From assembly GCF_036170895.1 (NCBI RefSeq), contig NZ_CP108036.1:1302001-1366000 (forward strand): 64,000 nt of DNA. Reading direction: 5' to 3'. Shown one piece after another: positions 8,890-20,059 of this stretch. The DNA comes from Streptomyces erythrochromogenes (GTDB lineage: Bacteria; Actinomycetota; Actinomycetes; Streptomycetales; Streptomycetaceae). Under the pieces are notes generated by a model. It was not told the DNA's origin and did no database searches. It worked only from the letters and a program-made list of their open reading frames with translations. The position numbers and the translations under genes are program-made. Every line of letters starts with the position of its first letter. Position 1 is the first letter of the stretch.

Positions 8890-10110
8890 TCATCGTTGTC
8901 GGGTCAAGGCCGCGGCCGCGTTGAAGCCGCCGTGTCCCCGGGCCAGCACGAGCGCGGCGGACACCGGTACGTGGCGGGGGGCGCTGACCAGGTCGATGCC
9001 GTACTCGGCGACCGGGCGGCGCACGTTGGCCGTCGGCGGGATCACCCCGTCCCGGATGGACAGCACGGCCGTCGCCAGGTCCAGTGCCGCCCCGCCGGCG
9101 CCGAGCCGTCCGGTCATCGTCTTGGGCGCGGTCACGGGGACGCCCTGCGGGCCGAAGAGCTCGCGGACGGCCTGTGCCTCGGCGCGGTCCAGGTCGGGGA
9201 CGCCCGCGGCGTCGGCGAACACCACGTCGATGTCGCCCGGTTCCAGTCCCGCCTCGTCGAGGGCGAGTTCGGCGGCCCGCCGCAGGGTGGACGGGCGGCC
9301 GCTGCCGGGCGCCGGGTCGAAGGTGGACGCCTGGCCGGCGATCTCCGCGTACCAGGACCGCACGCCCCGGGCGCGTGCCGACTCCGGGGTCTCCAGGACG
9401 AACAGCGCGCCGCCCTCGCCCGGTACGTGGCCGGCGGCGTCCTGGTCGAAGGGCAGGTACGCCCGCTCGGGATCGTCGGCGGTGCTGATGCGGCCGCCGG
9501 CCAGCTGGGCGACCCAGCCCCAGGGCGAGGGGGAGCCGTCGACGCCGCCGGCGATCACCATCGGGACGCCGTCGCGCAGTTGGCGGCGGGCCTTGGCCAG
9601 GGCGTCCAGGCCGCCGGCCTGTTCGGTGACGACCACGCCGCCCGGGCCGCGCAGGCCGTGCCGGATGGAGATCTGGCCGGTGTTGACGGCGTAGAACCAG
9701 GCGAAGGACTGGTAGGCGCTGACGTGCTCCGGTCCCTTGCTCCAGAGGTTGTGCAGTTCCCGGTGGCCGAAGGCGAACCCGCCGGCCGAACTGGCCGTGA
9801 CCACGCCCACGCCGTACTCGGGCATCGCCGCGAGGTCCACCCCGGCGTCCTTGATCGCCCATTCGGCGGCGACCAGGGACAGCCGGGTCATGTGGTCGGT
9901 CTGCGGCAGCAGCCGGCTGGGGATGCCGTGTTCGCGCGGATCGAAGCCGGCGATCTCGCCGGCCAGCCGGCTCGGGTAGCGCTCGGCGTCGAAGTGGCTG
10001 ATCCGGCCGATCGCGGCCCGTCCGGCCAGCGTGCGGCTCCAGTGGGACTCCGCGCCCAGGCCGGTCGGCGCGATCACGCCCATGCCCGTGATCACAGCGG
10101 TGGAGGTCAT
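8890..10110 (-). CDS. Type II PKS ketosynthase beta / chain length factor
   Basis: A 406-residue KS-beta. The active-site Cys is replaced by Gln164 ([11 protein letters not shown]), which is diagnostic of the chain length factor. In the minimal PKS it pairs with KS-alpha, decarboxylates malonyl-ACP and shapes the tunnel that sets chain length. The start overlaps the KS-alpha stop in an ATGA (10107-10110), so the two subunits are coupled for equal synthesis. The ACP that normally follows is absent here and lies at 24960-25217. Chain length is inferred to be C20 or C21 from the anthracycline-type cyclases. Confidence 0.96.
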   Translation of the reverse strand: MTSTAVITGMGVIAPTGLGAESHWSRTLAGRAAIGRISHFDAERYPSRLAGEIAGFDPREHGIPSRLLPQTDHMTRLSLVAAEWAIKDAGVDLAAMPEYGVGVVTASSAGGFAFGHRELHNLWSKGPEHVSAYQSFAWFYAVNTGQISIRHGLRGPGGVVVTEQAGGLDALAKARRQLRDGVPMVIAGGVDGSPSPWGWVAQLAGGRISTADDPERAYLPFDQDAAGHVPGEGGALFVLETPESARARGVRSWYAEIAGQASTFDPAPGSGRPSTLRRAAELALDEAGLEPGDIDVVFADAAGVPDLDRAEAQAVRELFGPQGVPVTAPKTMTGRLGAGGAALDLATAVLSIRDGVIPPTANVRRPVAEYGIDLVSAPRHVPVSAALVLARGHGGFNAAAALTRQR

Positions 10111-11387
10111 GACGCCGCCCTCTCCGGGCTGCGCAGCACCATGGCGCTCTGGAAGCCGCCGAAGCCGCTGCCCACGGTCAGTACGGTGTCCACGGGCTGT
10201 CGGCGCGCGGTCAACGGCACGTAGTCCAGGTCGCATTCGGGGTCTGGCTCGTGCAGGTTGGCGGTGGGCGGAATGGTGTCGTGCTCGATGGTGAGGGCGC
10301 AGGCCGCGATCTCCAGCGAGCCGATCGCCCCCAGCGAGTGGCCGATCATCGATTTGATGCCGCTGACGGGCACCCGGTAGGCGTCCTCGCCCAGCGCCCT
10401 CTTGAAGGCCGCCGTCTCGTGCCGGTCGTTCTGGAGGGTGCCCGAGCCGTGCGCGTTGACGTAGTCGATGTCCCCCGGGGCGACCCCGGCCCGCAGCATC
10501 GCCACGCGGATCGCCTCGGCCATCTCCCGTCCGTCCGGGCGCAGTCCGGTCATGTGGAAGGCGTTGGAGCGGGAGGCGAAGCCGCTGATCTCGGCGTACA
10601 CGTACGCGCCGCGCCGGCGGGCGTGCTCGGCGTCCTCCAGGACGAAGACCGCGGCGCCCTCGCCGAGGACGAAGCCGTTCCTGGTCCGGTCGAAGGGCCG
10701 TGAGGCCAGGCCGGGTTCGTCGTTGCGCGGTGTGGTCGCCTTGATCGCGTCGAAGCAGGCCACGGTGATGGGCGAGATCGGGGCGTCGGTGGCGCCGGCC
10801 ACCATGACGTCCACCGTGCCCTCCCGGATCAGCTCCACCGCGTGCCCGACCGAGTCCAGTCCGGAGGTGCAGCCGGTCGAGATGAGCGACACGGGTCCTT
10901 CGGCGCCGACGTCGCGGGCGACCTCGGCCGCGATCGAGTGCGGCACGAAGTAGTCGAAGAGGTGGCGTCCGGCGTAGGAGGCGTCCACGTTCCAGTGGCG
11001 GCCGCCGTCGCTGACGACGGAGTACTCGTCCTCCAGGCTCATGGTGCAGCCGACGGCGCTGCCGATGGCGACACCGGTGCGCGCGGGGTCGAGCCCCGCG
11101 GGGTCCAGCCCGCTGTCGGCGACGCCCTCGCGGGCGCTCACCACGGCGAACTGCGCGGCCCGGTCCATCCGCCGGACCTGCTGCGGGGTCAGTCCCTCGC
11201 CCAGCGGGTCGAAGTCGACCTCGGCGGCGATCTGCGAGCGGTAGGGGCCGGGGTCGAAGAAGGTGATCCTCCTGGTGGCGGTGCGCCCGGCGGTCAGGGC
11301 GTCCCAGAAGGGCTTGCGCCCCACGGCTCCCGGGGCGACGACCCCGATGCCGGTGATGACGACGCGGCGGCCCGTGGAGGCGTCCAT
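10107..11387 (-). CDS. Type II PKS ketosynthase alpha
   Basis: A 426-residue condensing enzyme with a complete catalytic set: Cys173 (STGCTSG), His313 (NAHGSGT) and His350 (IGHSLGA). It extends the poly-beta-keto chain from malonyl-ACP together with KS-beta. The ATG forms a TGATG overlap with the monooxygenase stop codon. No DpsC/DpsD-like starter-unit KSIII or acyltransferase is seen in the window, so an acetate starter is possible, but those genes could lie to the left. Confidence 0.97.
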   Translation of the reverse strand: MDASTGRRVVITGIGVVAPGAVGRKPFWDALTAGRTATRRITFFDPGPYRSQIAAEVDFDPLGEGLTPQQVRRMDRAAQFAVVSAREGVADSGLDPAGLDPARTGVAIGSAVGCTMSLEDEYSVVSDGGRHWNVDASYAGRHLFDYFVPHSIAAEVARDVGAEGPVSLISTGCTSGLDSVGHAVELIREGTVDVMVAGATDAPISPITVACFDAIKATTPRNDEPGLASRPFDRTRNGFVLGEGAAVFVLEDAEHARRRGAYVYAEISGFASRSNAFHMTGLRPDGREMAEAIRVAMLRAGVAPGDIDYVNAHGSGTLQNDRHETAAFKRALGEDAYRVPVSGIKSMIGHSLGAIGSLEIAACALTIEHDTIPPTANLHEPDPECDLDYVPLTARRQPVDTVLTVGSGFGGFQSAMVLRSPERAAS

Positions 11388-11737
11388 CAGAGGCCCTCCG
11401 TCGCCGCCCGCTCCGCCGGCACGTACTGCCGGGGGACGTACAGACCGGGCTCGCTGGTGCTCAGTTCCCGAAGCCGGGCGACGTGCTGGGGGAAGGAGGG
11501 TGCGCCCACGGCGGCACGGAAGGCCCGCGCGTCGCGCCAGTGTGCGATGTTGACCCAGCGGGTCGGGTCCTCGGCGTGGCGGTGCAGCGTGTACCGCAGG
11601 AATCCGTCCCGGCCGGCCAGGTGCCGTCCGGTCTCGGCGAAGGCCTTCTCGAACTCCTCGGGCGAGGCGTGCACGGTGAATCTGTTGATGAAGGTGACCA
11701 CCCCGCTCCCGCTGGGATCAAGGTCGTTCGGTTGCAT
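11387..11737 (-). CDS. Cofactor-free anthrone monooxygenase, SnoaB-like
   Basis: A 116-residue antibiotic biosynthesis monooxygenase (ABM) domain. It resembles SnoaB and its relatives ([13 protein letters not shown] near the N-terminus, [10 protein letters not shown] near the C-terminus). Enzymes of this family oxidise the tricyclic anthrone intermediate to an anthraquinone with O2 and no metal or flavin. ATG at 11737 is chosen because AAGAGG lies 7 bases upstream. The frame runs a further 28 codons upstream, but that extension would enter the divergent promoter. It is the first gene of the long leftward PKS operon. Confidence 0.85.
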   Translation of the reverse strand: MQPNDLDPSGSGVVTFINRFTVHASPEEFEKAFAETGRHLAGRDGFLRYTLHRHAEDPTRWVNIAHWRDARAFRAAVGAPSFPQHVARLRELSTSEPGLYVPRQYVPAERAATEGL

Positions 11738-11904
11738 CTCACGCCTCTTTTCAGGTCCGGCGTCGGGCTCTGACGATGTGGCGTCGTCCAACGTGGGCGT
11801 CGGGTCTCGCAGCCCGCTCAACAGCGTCTGGACCGGCGGCGGCCGTGCCCGGTCGGGGGTCGAGCGGCCGTGGAGGGGACGTGGAGGGGCCGTGGAGGGC
11901 CGGC

Positions 11905-11937
11905 TCGAGCGAACGTCGATCCGCTGCCGATCAGGGT
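11905..11937 (+). promoter_or_regulatory. SARP-type operator and promoter, PKS/SnoaL divergent region
   Basis: Heptads TCGAGCG (11905-11911) and TCGATCC (11916-11922) are separated by 4 bp, giving an 11-bp period. A weaker third copy, CCGATCA, follows at 11927-11933. A CAGGGT hexamer (11932-11937) lies 12 nt after the last perfect TCGA and could be the -10 element of the rightward SnoaL-like operon. The same region must also drive the leftward PKS operon from 11737. SARP regulators such as DnrI are known to bind direct heptad repeats of this kind. Confidence 0.7.
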
Positions 11938-11985
11938 GTTGGGATGCTCGTCGGCAACGAGCACACCGAGAGCCGGAGGCACCCA

Positions 11986-12420
11986 GTGAGTCGGAACATC
12001 GAAGCCGTGCGGCGGATGATCGCGGCGTACAACACCGGCAGGACCGACGACGTCCACGAGTTCATCCACCCGGAGTATCTGAATCCGGCCACGATCGAGC
12101 ACGGGCTCGGTGAAGGGCCCGACGCGTTCGCCATGGCGGTAGCCTGGGTGCGGAAGACCTTCTCCGAGGAAGCGCATCTGGAGGAGGTCAGGATCGAGGA
12201 GCGGGGCGACTGGGTGCGGGCCTACCTGGTGCTCTACGGCCGTCAGGTCGGCCCCATGGTCGGCATCGCGCCGACCGGCCGCCGCTTCTCCGGGGAACAG
12301 ATCCACTTGCTGCGCGTCGTCGACGGCAGGATCAGGGACCACCGGGACTGGCCGGAGTACCAGAGCACGTACCGCCAGCTCGGCGAGCCGTGGCCGGAGC
12401 CGGACGGCTGGCGCCGCTAG
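11986..12420 (+). CDS. SnoaL-like fourth-ring polyketide cyclase
   Basis: A 144-residue NTF2-fold protein very like SnoaL and AknH. These close the fourth ring of the anthracycline by intramolecular aldol reaction of the aklanonic/nogalonic acid methyl ester. Family features visible are VHEFIHPEYLNPATIEHG near the N-terminus and IRDHRDWPEY near the C-terminus; the latter carries the Asp that acts as general acid/base in SnoaL. GTG at 11986 is chosen: GGAGG lies 6 bases upstream and the protein then matches the family length. ATG at 11944 would put the leader in the coding region. It is strong evidence that the product is an anthracycline and not an angucycline. Confidence 0.92.
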   Translation: MSRNIEAVRRMIAAYNTGRTDDVHEFIHPEYLNPATIEHGLGEGPDAFAMAVAWVRKTFSEEAHLEEVRIEERGDWVRAYLVLYGRQVGPMVGIAPTGRRFSGEQIHLLRVVDGRIRDHRDWPEYQSTYRQLGEPWPEPDGWRR

Positions 12421-12447
12421 AGAGAGCCGTGTGAGGAGCGCCGATCG

Positions 12448-13068
12448 ATGACCGAACAGCGGACCGTGGACTTCTGGTTCGACCCCGTCTGCCCGTACAC
12501 GTGGATCACCTCGCGGTGGCTGGTGGAGGTCACCAAGGTGCGGCCGGTGACCGTGCACTGGCGGGTGATGAGCCTGTCGGTGCTCAACGAGCACCGGGAC
12601 GACAACCCCGAGGGCGAGTGGGAGGACTACATGTGGGCGCCGGTGCGGGTCTGCGCCGCGGTCGAGGAGCGGTTCGGCCAGCAGGCGCTCGGTGACCTCT
12701 TCACGGCGATGGGCAACCGCTTCCACCTCCAGGGCGACTGGGGGAACCTGGCGGGGGCCCTGGCCGATGCCGGGCTGCCGGAGGAGATCGCGGAAGTCGC
12801 CGGTTCCACGGAGTACGACGGGGCCGTCCGGTCCTCGCACGCGCAGGCCGTCGCGCTGGCCGGCGGCGACATCGGCACCCCGGTGGTGTCGGTCGTCCGG
12901 CCGGGCGGCGAACGGGTCGGCTTCTTCGGTCCGGTCGTCTCCCCCGCGCCCACGGGGGAGACGGCCGGCCGGTTGTGGGACGGTCTGCTGCTGATGGCCG
13001 GTGTTCCGGGCTTCTACGAGGTCAAGCGCACCCGGACCGAGGAGCCCCGGTTCGAGCTCGCCGACTGA
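12448..13068 (+). CDS. DsbA/FrnE-like thioredoxin-fold oxidoreductase with single active-site Cys
   Basis: A 206-residue cytoplasmic protein of the DsbA-like family that includes mycothiol-dependent Rv2466c. The first strand leads into DPVCPYTWITSRW, so the usual CxxC is reduced to CPYT with one Cys. A cis-Pro loop is visible near GTPVVSV. The gene is 27 bp behind the SnoaL-like cyclase and is probably co-transcribed. Members with one Cys could work by mycothiol mixed disulfide or reduce quinones or nitro groups. Whether it acts on the anthraquinone, on a nitrosugar intermediate, or only protects the cell from redox stress cannot be decided. Confidence 0.8.
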   Translation: MTEQRTVDFWFDPVCPYTWITSRWLVEVTKVRPVTVHWRVMSLSVLNEHRDDNPEGEWEDYMWAPVRVCAAVEERFGQQALGDLFTAMGNRFHLQGDWGNLAGALADAGLPEEIAEVAGSTEYDGAVRSSHAQAVALAGGDIGTPVVSVVRPGGERVGFFGPVVSPAPTGETAGRLWDGLLLMAGVPGFYEVKRTRTEEPRFELAD

Positions 13069-13081
13069 GGCGGACGGCCGG

Positions 13082-15148
<2,067 letters not shown>

Positions 15149-15152
<4 letters not shown>

Positions 15153-16354
15153 GACGTGCTGCCCTCCAGGTCGGTGCCGAGCGCGTGCGCGCTCAGGTGG
15201 TCGACGGCGTCGGCGTAGGTGAAGGGCTGCATGAACCAGCCGGCGCGGACGTCGCGGTAGTGGCGCGACAGGGGGTGGCTCGTGGTGAAGGACGCCCCGC
15301 CCATGAGGGTCATGCTGTCCTCGACGATGTCGGCCGCGGTGCGGTTGACGACGAGCTTCGCGTACTGGAAGGGCGCCATCATCAGCCGACCGCGCTCGTC
15401 GGGGTCGACCGTCGTGCGGTGCGCGTGGTGGTCGGCGTTGGTCAGGGCCGCCGCGAGCGCCGTGCGGAGCGTGTACAGCTTCACGTCGAGCTCCGCCACC
15501 AGGGTGCGGACGGCGGCCGCCGGCTGTCCGCCGCGCCGGGCGATGCCGGCGACGGCGAAGTCGCGTGCCGCCTGCGCGATCCCGGCGTACACGCCGAGCA
15601 GTCCGATGGAGCTGACGGTCTGGCCCGCCATCGCGGCGTCGTTGCGTACGCCGACCGGTCCGCGCAGGAAGACGTCGGCCGCGGGGACGGGGCAGTCCTC
15701 GAAGACGACCTCGGTGCTGGCGGAGGCCCGCATGCCCATGCCGTCCCAGGTGTCCGGCGCCTTCAGGCCGGGGGTGTCGGCGGGCAGGAACGCGGAGGCG
15801 ATCCGTGCGGGCCCCGAGGCGGGGCGGGTCTGCGCCGCGACGACGAGGTGGGTGGCGAACGGGGCCATGCTGACCAGGATCTTGCGGCCGGTGAGCCGCC
15901 AGCCGCCGTCGTCCGCGGGCACCAGCTCGGTGGTGACGCCGGCGTCCTTGAGGGCGCCGCTGATCAGGGCCCGTTCGGTGCCCATGAGCCGGAGCAGCCG
16001 CTCGGCCAGGGCGCGCCCCGTGCCGGCTGCGTGCTCGCGCTCGTACGACATGGTGATCCCACGGCTGAACTGCATGTGCAGCGACAGGGCGACGGCGGCG
16101 TCGGCCTCGGCGATGCGCTTCACGGCGAGGCACACGTCGTGGACGCTGGTGACGCCCAGTCCGCCGAACTCCCGTGGCACGGTCGCGCCGAGGACGCCGT
16201 CGGCGCCCATGCGGCGGACCGCGTCCAGCGGGAAGGCGGCGTTGCGGTCGTGCTCCGCGGCGCCGGCCGCGAGGTCCGGCAGGTGCCGGTCGAGTACCTC
16301 CAGCAGTGCGTGGCCCTCGGGTGTGCGCGGTTCGGTCAGGTCTCCCGCCGTCAT
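15149..16354 (-). CDS. Acyl-CoA dehydrogenase-fold flavin N-oxygenase, probable aminosugar nitrososynthase
   Basis: A 401-residue flavoprotein of the acyl-CoA dehydrogenase fold. Its middle segments (MQFSRGITMSYE, RKILVSMAPFATH, DGMGMRAS, GQTVSSIGLLGVYAG) resemble the nitrososynthases ORF36, KijD3, RubN8 and DnmZ. These oxidise the 3-amino group of an NDP-sugar to hydroxylamine and nitroso, on the way to a nitrosugar. Location in a sugar-tailoring operon, between a 4-ketoreductase and a methyltransferase, is wrong for fatty-acid oxidation and supports this role. A C-3 methyltransferase and a 3-aminotransferase in the window supply the expected substrate. It overlaps both neighbours by 4 bp. 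Assignment is by remembered family resemblance, not by search. Confidence 0.78.
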
Positions 16355-17121
16355 GGCGTTTCCGTCCTTTCCCTCCGGATGACGTCCGCGGGACGCGTCG
16401 CCGCCAGATATCGGTCGATGGCGGACCGGTGGTATCCCGGCCCGAATCCCAGCCGTTCGAGCCCGGGCACCAGCCGCCGCAGTTTCCGTACCGAGGGGCA
16501 GTGCTCGATGCTGTCGTCGGTGACCTGCCAGTGGGCCGTGACCCCGAGGCGCTGTTCGAGGTGGCGCACGACGTCGGCGACCTCGACGCAGTCCCCGGAC
16601 GCGACGTTCACGGTCTCGTCGCACACCCCGGTACGGAGCAGGGCGTCCACCACGGTGGTGAAGTCGGCCACGTGGATCATGTCCCGGCGGGCTCCGCGCT
16701 GGACGCGCACCCGGCCGGCCAGGACCTGGGTGACGAGCGCCGTCAGAAGGCGGAAGCCGGGTTCGTCCGGGCCCAGTACGTAGCCGAGCCGCAGGACGAG
16801 GTGGCGCACCCCGGAGGCCTTGACCAGCCGTTCGAGGTCGAGCTTGTGCTGCCCGTAGCGGGTGGAGGCGACCTGCGGGCCGTCCTCGTCGCCGGGGCCT
16901 CCCGGACCGCCGTACATGCTGACGGTGGAGAAGAAGACGAGCATCCGGTCCCTGCGCAGGCAGTGCCGGATCGCGTCTTCGACGAGGGCGGCCTCACGCC
17001 GGTGCTCGGCGTCGGGCAGCGGATGCGTGGGCACGCCCGCGGCCAGCACCGTCACTCCGGGATGCCCGGCCGAGAGCGGTGCGAGATGTCGTGCGAGGAA
17101 CCCGTTCCCGATGATCTCCAT
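16351..17121 (-). CDS. NAD-dependent NDP-sugar epimerase/4-ketoreductase
   Basis: A 256-residue extended SDR, short for the class. The N-terminus has a minimal nucleotide motif (IIGNGFLA), with the catalytic Ser/Thr in FFSTVSMYG and YGQHK as YxxxK. Similar short reductases (DnmV, SnogC and AknM class) reduce the 4-keto group in the last step of NDP-deoxysugar formation. It is the first gene of a four-gene leftward operon and ends in an ATGA overlap with the nitrososynthase. The ATG lacks a strong ribosome site, only AAGGA 13 bases away. A second 4-ketoreductase at 25288-26235 suggests two sugars with different C-4 stereochemistry. Confidence 0.75.
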   Translation of the reverse strand: MEIIGNGFLARHLAPLSAGHPGVTVLAAGVPTHPLPDAEHRREAALVEDAIRHCLRRDRMLVFFSTVSMYGGPGGPGDEDGPQVASTRYGQHKLDLERLVKASGVRHLVLRLGYVLGPDEPGFRLLTALVTQVLAGRVRVQRGARRDMIHVADFTTVVDALLRTGVCDETVNVASGDCVEVADVVRHLEQRLGVTAHWQVTDDSIEHCPSVRKLRRLVPGLERLGFGPGYHRSAIDRYLAATRPADVIRRERTETP

Positions 17122-17155
17122 CTGACAAGGCAGTCCTTCGGCTCGCTGGGGGCAC

Positions 17156-17192
17156 CGACCCTGGCAGCCGGGTGTCGAAAGACGCTCGAAGG
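17156..17192. promoter_or_regulatory. SARP-type operator in divergent promoter
   Basis: Heptads TCGAAAG (17175-17181) and TCGAAGG (17186-17192) have an 11-bp period. They are preceded at a fixed distance by CGACCCTGGCAG (17156-17167), whose complement contains CAGGGT, a possible -10 element for the leftward operon starting at 17121. The same arrangement and spacing recur at 24021-24057. The site lies between the sugar/tailoring operon and the glycosyltransferase at 17282. Confidence 0.72.
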
Positions 17193-17281
17193 GCGTGTTC
17201 AACAAGGCTCCGTGAGCCTTCAAGGACGCGGGGGGAGCGTGGCACCAGCACCCCACCCCTTTCATGAGGCGAGGAGTCCCC

Positions 17282-18400
17282 ATGCGCGTACTGTTCGTCA
17301 ACTCCCCAGGGCTGGGGCACATCTTCCCGTCGGTGCCCCTGGCGCACGCGCTGACCGCGGCAGGTCACGACGTGCTGTTCGCCCAGGGCGGTGACGTCGG
17401 CGCGGTGGCCGCGGCGGGCGTCCACGTCGTCGATGTGACCCCCGGGCTCGACTATGCGACGGTGTTCCGGCCCGAGGAGATCGACTTCAGCGTCGACGGC
17501 GGGGACGAGTTCGTCGCCGCGCTCTTCGCCAGGGTCTCGGGCGTCACCGTGGACCGGCTGCTGGAGGTCGCCCGCGGCTGGTCGCCGGACCTGATCGTCC
17601 ACTCGCCGCTCCAGGGCGCAGGACCGCTGGTGGCGGGGGCGCTCGGCGTGCCCGCCGTGTCGGTGGTCACCGGTCCGGCCGACAGCGCGCCGCTCATCGC
17701 CGGCCTGATGCGCGATCACATGAAGGAGCACTACGTGCGGCACGACGTCGCACCGGTGCCGGCGCCCGGCTTCCGGCTCAACTCGATACCGCCGAGCCTG
17801 CTGGAGCTCCTTCCGGAGCGGGTGCGGGCGGAGGACGACGTCCCGTTCCGGTACGTGCCCTTCAACGGCAACGGCGAGCTGCCCGGCTGGCTCCTGGAGC
17901 CGCCGCGACGGCCCAGGATCGCCGTCACGCTCGGGTCGATCGCCGGCCTGTGGGGCGGGCTCGCCGTGCTGGCGCCGCTCGTCGCCTCGGCGGCCGGCAC
18001 GGACGCGGAGTTCGTCGTCACCCTCGGCGGCGGTGATCCGTCGCTGCTGGGCGAACTGCCGCCGAACGTGAGGACGGTGGACTGGCTCGCCCTGGGTCCG
18101 CTGCTGCGGACCTGTCACGGGCTGATCCACCACGGCGGGTCGGGTACGTCGGCGGTCGCGGTGGCCCTGGGCGTGCCCCAGTGCGTGATGCCGCTCAGCC
18201 CGGACCAGAAGGACAACGAGCGCGCGGTCGTCGAGCGGGGCATCGCGATCGGGACGTCGGCGGGAGTCGTCGGCACGGCGGAGTTCCGGGCCCTGCTGGA
18301 GGACGAGGGGATGCGGGCGGCCGCGGCCGAGGTACGCGACGAGGCGGCGGCGATGCCGTCCCCCGCCGCGCTCGTCGGGCGCCTGGAGTCCCTCGTCTGA
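17282..18400 (+). CDS. Glycosyltransferase of a distinct, shorter subgroup
   Basis: A 372-residue GT-B enzyme beginning MRVLFVNSPGLGHIFPSVPLAHAL and ending with HHGGSGTSAVAVALGVPQ and a DQKDNE sugar-nucleotide motif. It is about 65 residues shorter than the other three and more like the UrdGT2/SnogZ style enzymes, which do not need a P450-like helper. ATG at 17282 is chosen because GAGGAG lies 5 bases upstream; the in-frame ATG at 17264 has no such site. It is a single-gene transcript under the divergent SARP operator and converges on the AknOx-like gene. Substrate is not predictable; chain extension or C-glycosylation are possible. Confidence 0.88.
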   Translation: MRVLFVNSPGLGHIFPSVPLAHALTAAGHDVLFAQGGDVGAVAAAGVHVVDVTPGLDYATVFRPEEIDFSVDGGDEFVAALFARVSGVTVDRLLEVARGWSPDLIVHSPLQGAGPLVAGALGVPAVSVVTGPADSAPLIAGLMRDHMKEHYVRHDVAPVPAPGFRLNSIPPSLLELLPERVRAEDDVPFRYVPFNGNGELPGWLLEPPRRPRIAVTLGSIAGLWGGLAVLAPLVASAAGTDAEFVVTLGGGDPSLLGELPPNVRTVDWLALGPLLRTCHGLIHHGGSGTSAVAVALGVPQCVMPLSPDQKDNERAVVERGIAIGTSAGVVGTAEFRALLEDEGMRAAAAEVRDEAAAMPSPAALVGRLESLV

Positions 18401-18439
18401 GGGGCCGCGGGAGCGCTGGCCGCGGGCGCCGCCGGCGCG

Positions 18440-20059
18440 TCAGCGGCCCGGCGGCCGGACGGACAGCGCGTGGCGGAACACGTCCGCCGGGTCCCAGCGG
18501 GCCTTGACCTGCTGGAGCCGGGGGTAGTTGTCCCGGTAGTAGAAGGTGTGCCAGGGCACGCCGGAGGTGTTCCACCGGGGGTCGGCGAGGTCGACGTCCG
18601 GGTAGTTGATGTAGGCCCCGCCGTTCGCGGCGTCGGGCACGGGGACGCCTCCGGTGTCCGCGTACAGGTCCCGGTAGAGCTCGCGCACCCAGGCCAGTTG
18701 CTCGTCGCCGGAGATCCCGGGCCACCAGGAGGTCTCGTAGGAGGCGCTGAAGAGGCTGTCGCGGTGCGGGATCGCCGTCGCGGACGCCGGGACCGTGTTG
18801 ATCCTGCCGCCTAGGGTGGACAGGTACACGGCCGAGCCCTGGTGCTCGCCGCCGGAGCTGGTCAGACAGCGGTGCAGGGTCCGGATCTGGGTCTCCGTCC
18901 AGGCCTTGCGCAGGAGCGCGGCCTTGGACTTGAAGGGGTACCCGCCGCCGGCGTAGGGGTCGGTGGTCAGGGTGGACTTCATCCACAGCGCGGTGGCCTG
19001 TTCGGCCTCGTGGCGCACTCCGGTGCCGGCGGTGATCGCCGCGACGTACTCGTCGAGCAGCTGCGCGCCGTGCGGCAGTGAGCCGTCCACGTTGGCCACG
19101 AGGGTGAACCGCCCGTTCGCCCGGTGGTTGAGGATCAGCCAGGCGCTGAGGGGTGCGTAGCGGGAGTCCGCGGCGGACTCCCGCTCGTGCCAGGTGCCGT
19201 GGTTGCGCAGGATCCGTACGAAGGCCGCCTCGGTCATGTCCGCCCACGACCAGCCGATGGTGACGGAGCGGATCGTCGCCGGGGGCTTGGGCAGCAGGGT
19301 CGTCGGGTCGTCGCCGCGCGCGCCGGGAGAGCGCATCAGATAGCGGGTGACGACGCCGAAGTTGCCGCCTCCGCCGCCGGTGTGGGCCCACCACAGGTCG
19401 TGGTGGGGGTCGGCGGGGTCACGGGTGGCGGTGACCAGGCGGGCCCGGCCGGGGCGGTCGGCCACGACGACCTCGACGCCGTACAGGTGGTCGGCGACGA
19501 AGCCGTGGTGGCGCGACAGCCCCCCGTACCCGCCGCCCGCGATGTGGCCCCCGGCGCCGACGCCGGGGCAGGCGCCCGCCGGGACGGTCACTCCCCAGCC
19601 GAGGTAGAGGGTGCGGTAGACCTCACCGAGCGTCGCGCCGGACTCGATGGCGAAGGCCTTGTGGCGGGGGTCGTAGTGGACGGACTTCATCTCGGAGACG
19701 TCGACGACGACCTGGACGGCCGGGTCGTCGACGAAGCCCTCGAAGCAGTGTCCGCCGCTGCGGACGGCGATCCGCCGGCCGGTGCGCAGGGCGTCGTCCA
19801 CGGCGGCGACCACCTGGTCGGCGCGGTGGACGAGGCGTACGGACTCCGGGCGGCCGGAGAACCGCCCGTTGTAACCCCTGGCCGTCAGCTCCGCGTAGCG
19901 GGGGTCGCCCGGGCGGATGTCCTTGGCCGGGGGCGCCGGGAAGCAGCCGGCGGCCGTCGTGTCCGCCGCGGCCGTTCCCGTGCCGGCGGCGGTCAGCGCC
20001 GCGGCGCCTCCGGCCGCGACGCCGCCCGCGATGAATCCGCGGCGCGATAGGTCCTTCAC
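18440..20059 (-). CDS. Secreted FAD-dependent sugar oxidoreductase, AknOx-like
   Basis: A 539-residue berberine-bridge/PCMH-type flavoprotein with a twin-arginine signal (SRRGFIAGG, residues 5-13, followed by an Ala-rich core). Both covalent FAD anchors are present: His104 (RSGGHC) and Cys164 (GACPG). The 60-residue interval between them equals that in AknOx (His70-Cys130, mature numbering). AknOx oxidises the terminal L-rhodinose of aclacinomycin to cinerulose and aculose after export. The gene starts in a GTGA overlap with the glycosyltransferase stop at 20056; GTG at 20065 is an alternative. It predicts a terminal 2,3,6-trideoxysugar that is oxidised outside the membrane. Confidence 0.92.
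   Translation of the reverse strand: MKDLSRRGFIAGGVAAGGAAALTAAGTGTAAADTTAAGCFPAPPAKDIRPGDPRYAELTARGYNGRFSGRPESVRLVHRADQVVAAVDDALRTGRRIAVRSGGHCFEGFVDDPAVQVVVDVSEMKSVHYDPRHKAFAIESGATLGEVYRTLYLGWGVTVPAGACPGVGAGGHIAGGGYGGLSRHHGFVADHLYGVEVVVADRPGRARLVTATRDPADPHHDLWWAHTGGGGGNFGVVTRYLMRSPGARGDDPTTLLPKPPATIRSVTIGWSWADMTEAAFVRILRNHGTWHERESAADSRYAPLSAWLILNHRANGRFTLVANVDGSLPHGAQLLDEYVAAITAGTGVRHEAEQATALWMKSTLTTDPYAGGGYPFKSKAALLRKAWTETQIRTLHRCLTSSGGEHQGSAVYLSTLGGRINTVPASATAIPHRDSLFSASYETSWWPGISGDEQLAWVRELYRDLYADTGGVPVPDAANGGAYINYPDVDLADPRWNTSGVPWHTFYYRDNYPRLQQVKARWDPADVFRHALSVRPPGR

Noticed and set aside
7139..9694. An 851-residue plus-strand frame opposite the PKS genes
   Set aside because: It is the antisense of recognisable genes, kept open by the high third-position G+C. 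Its translation has no family resemblance.
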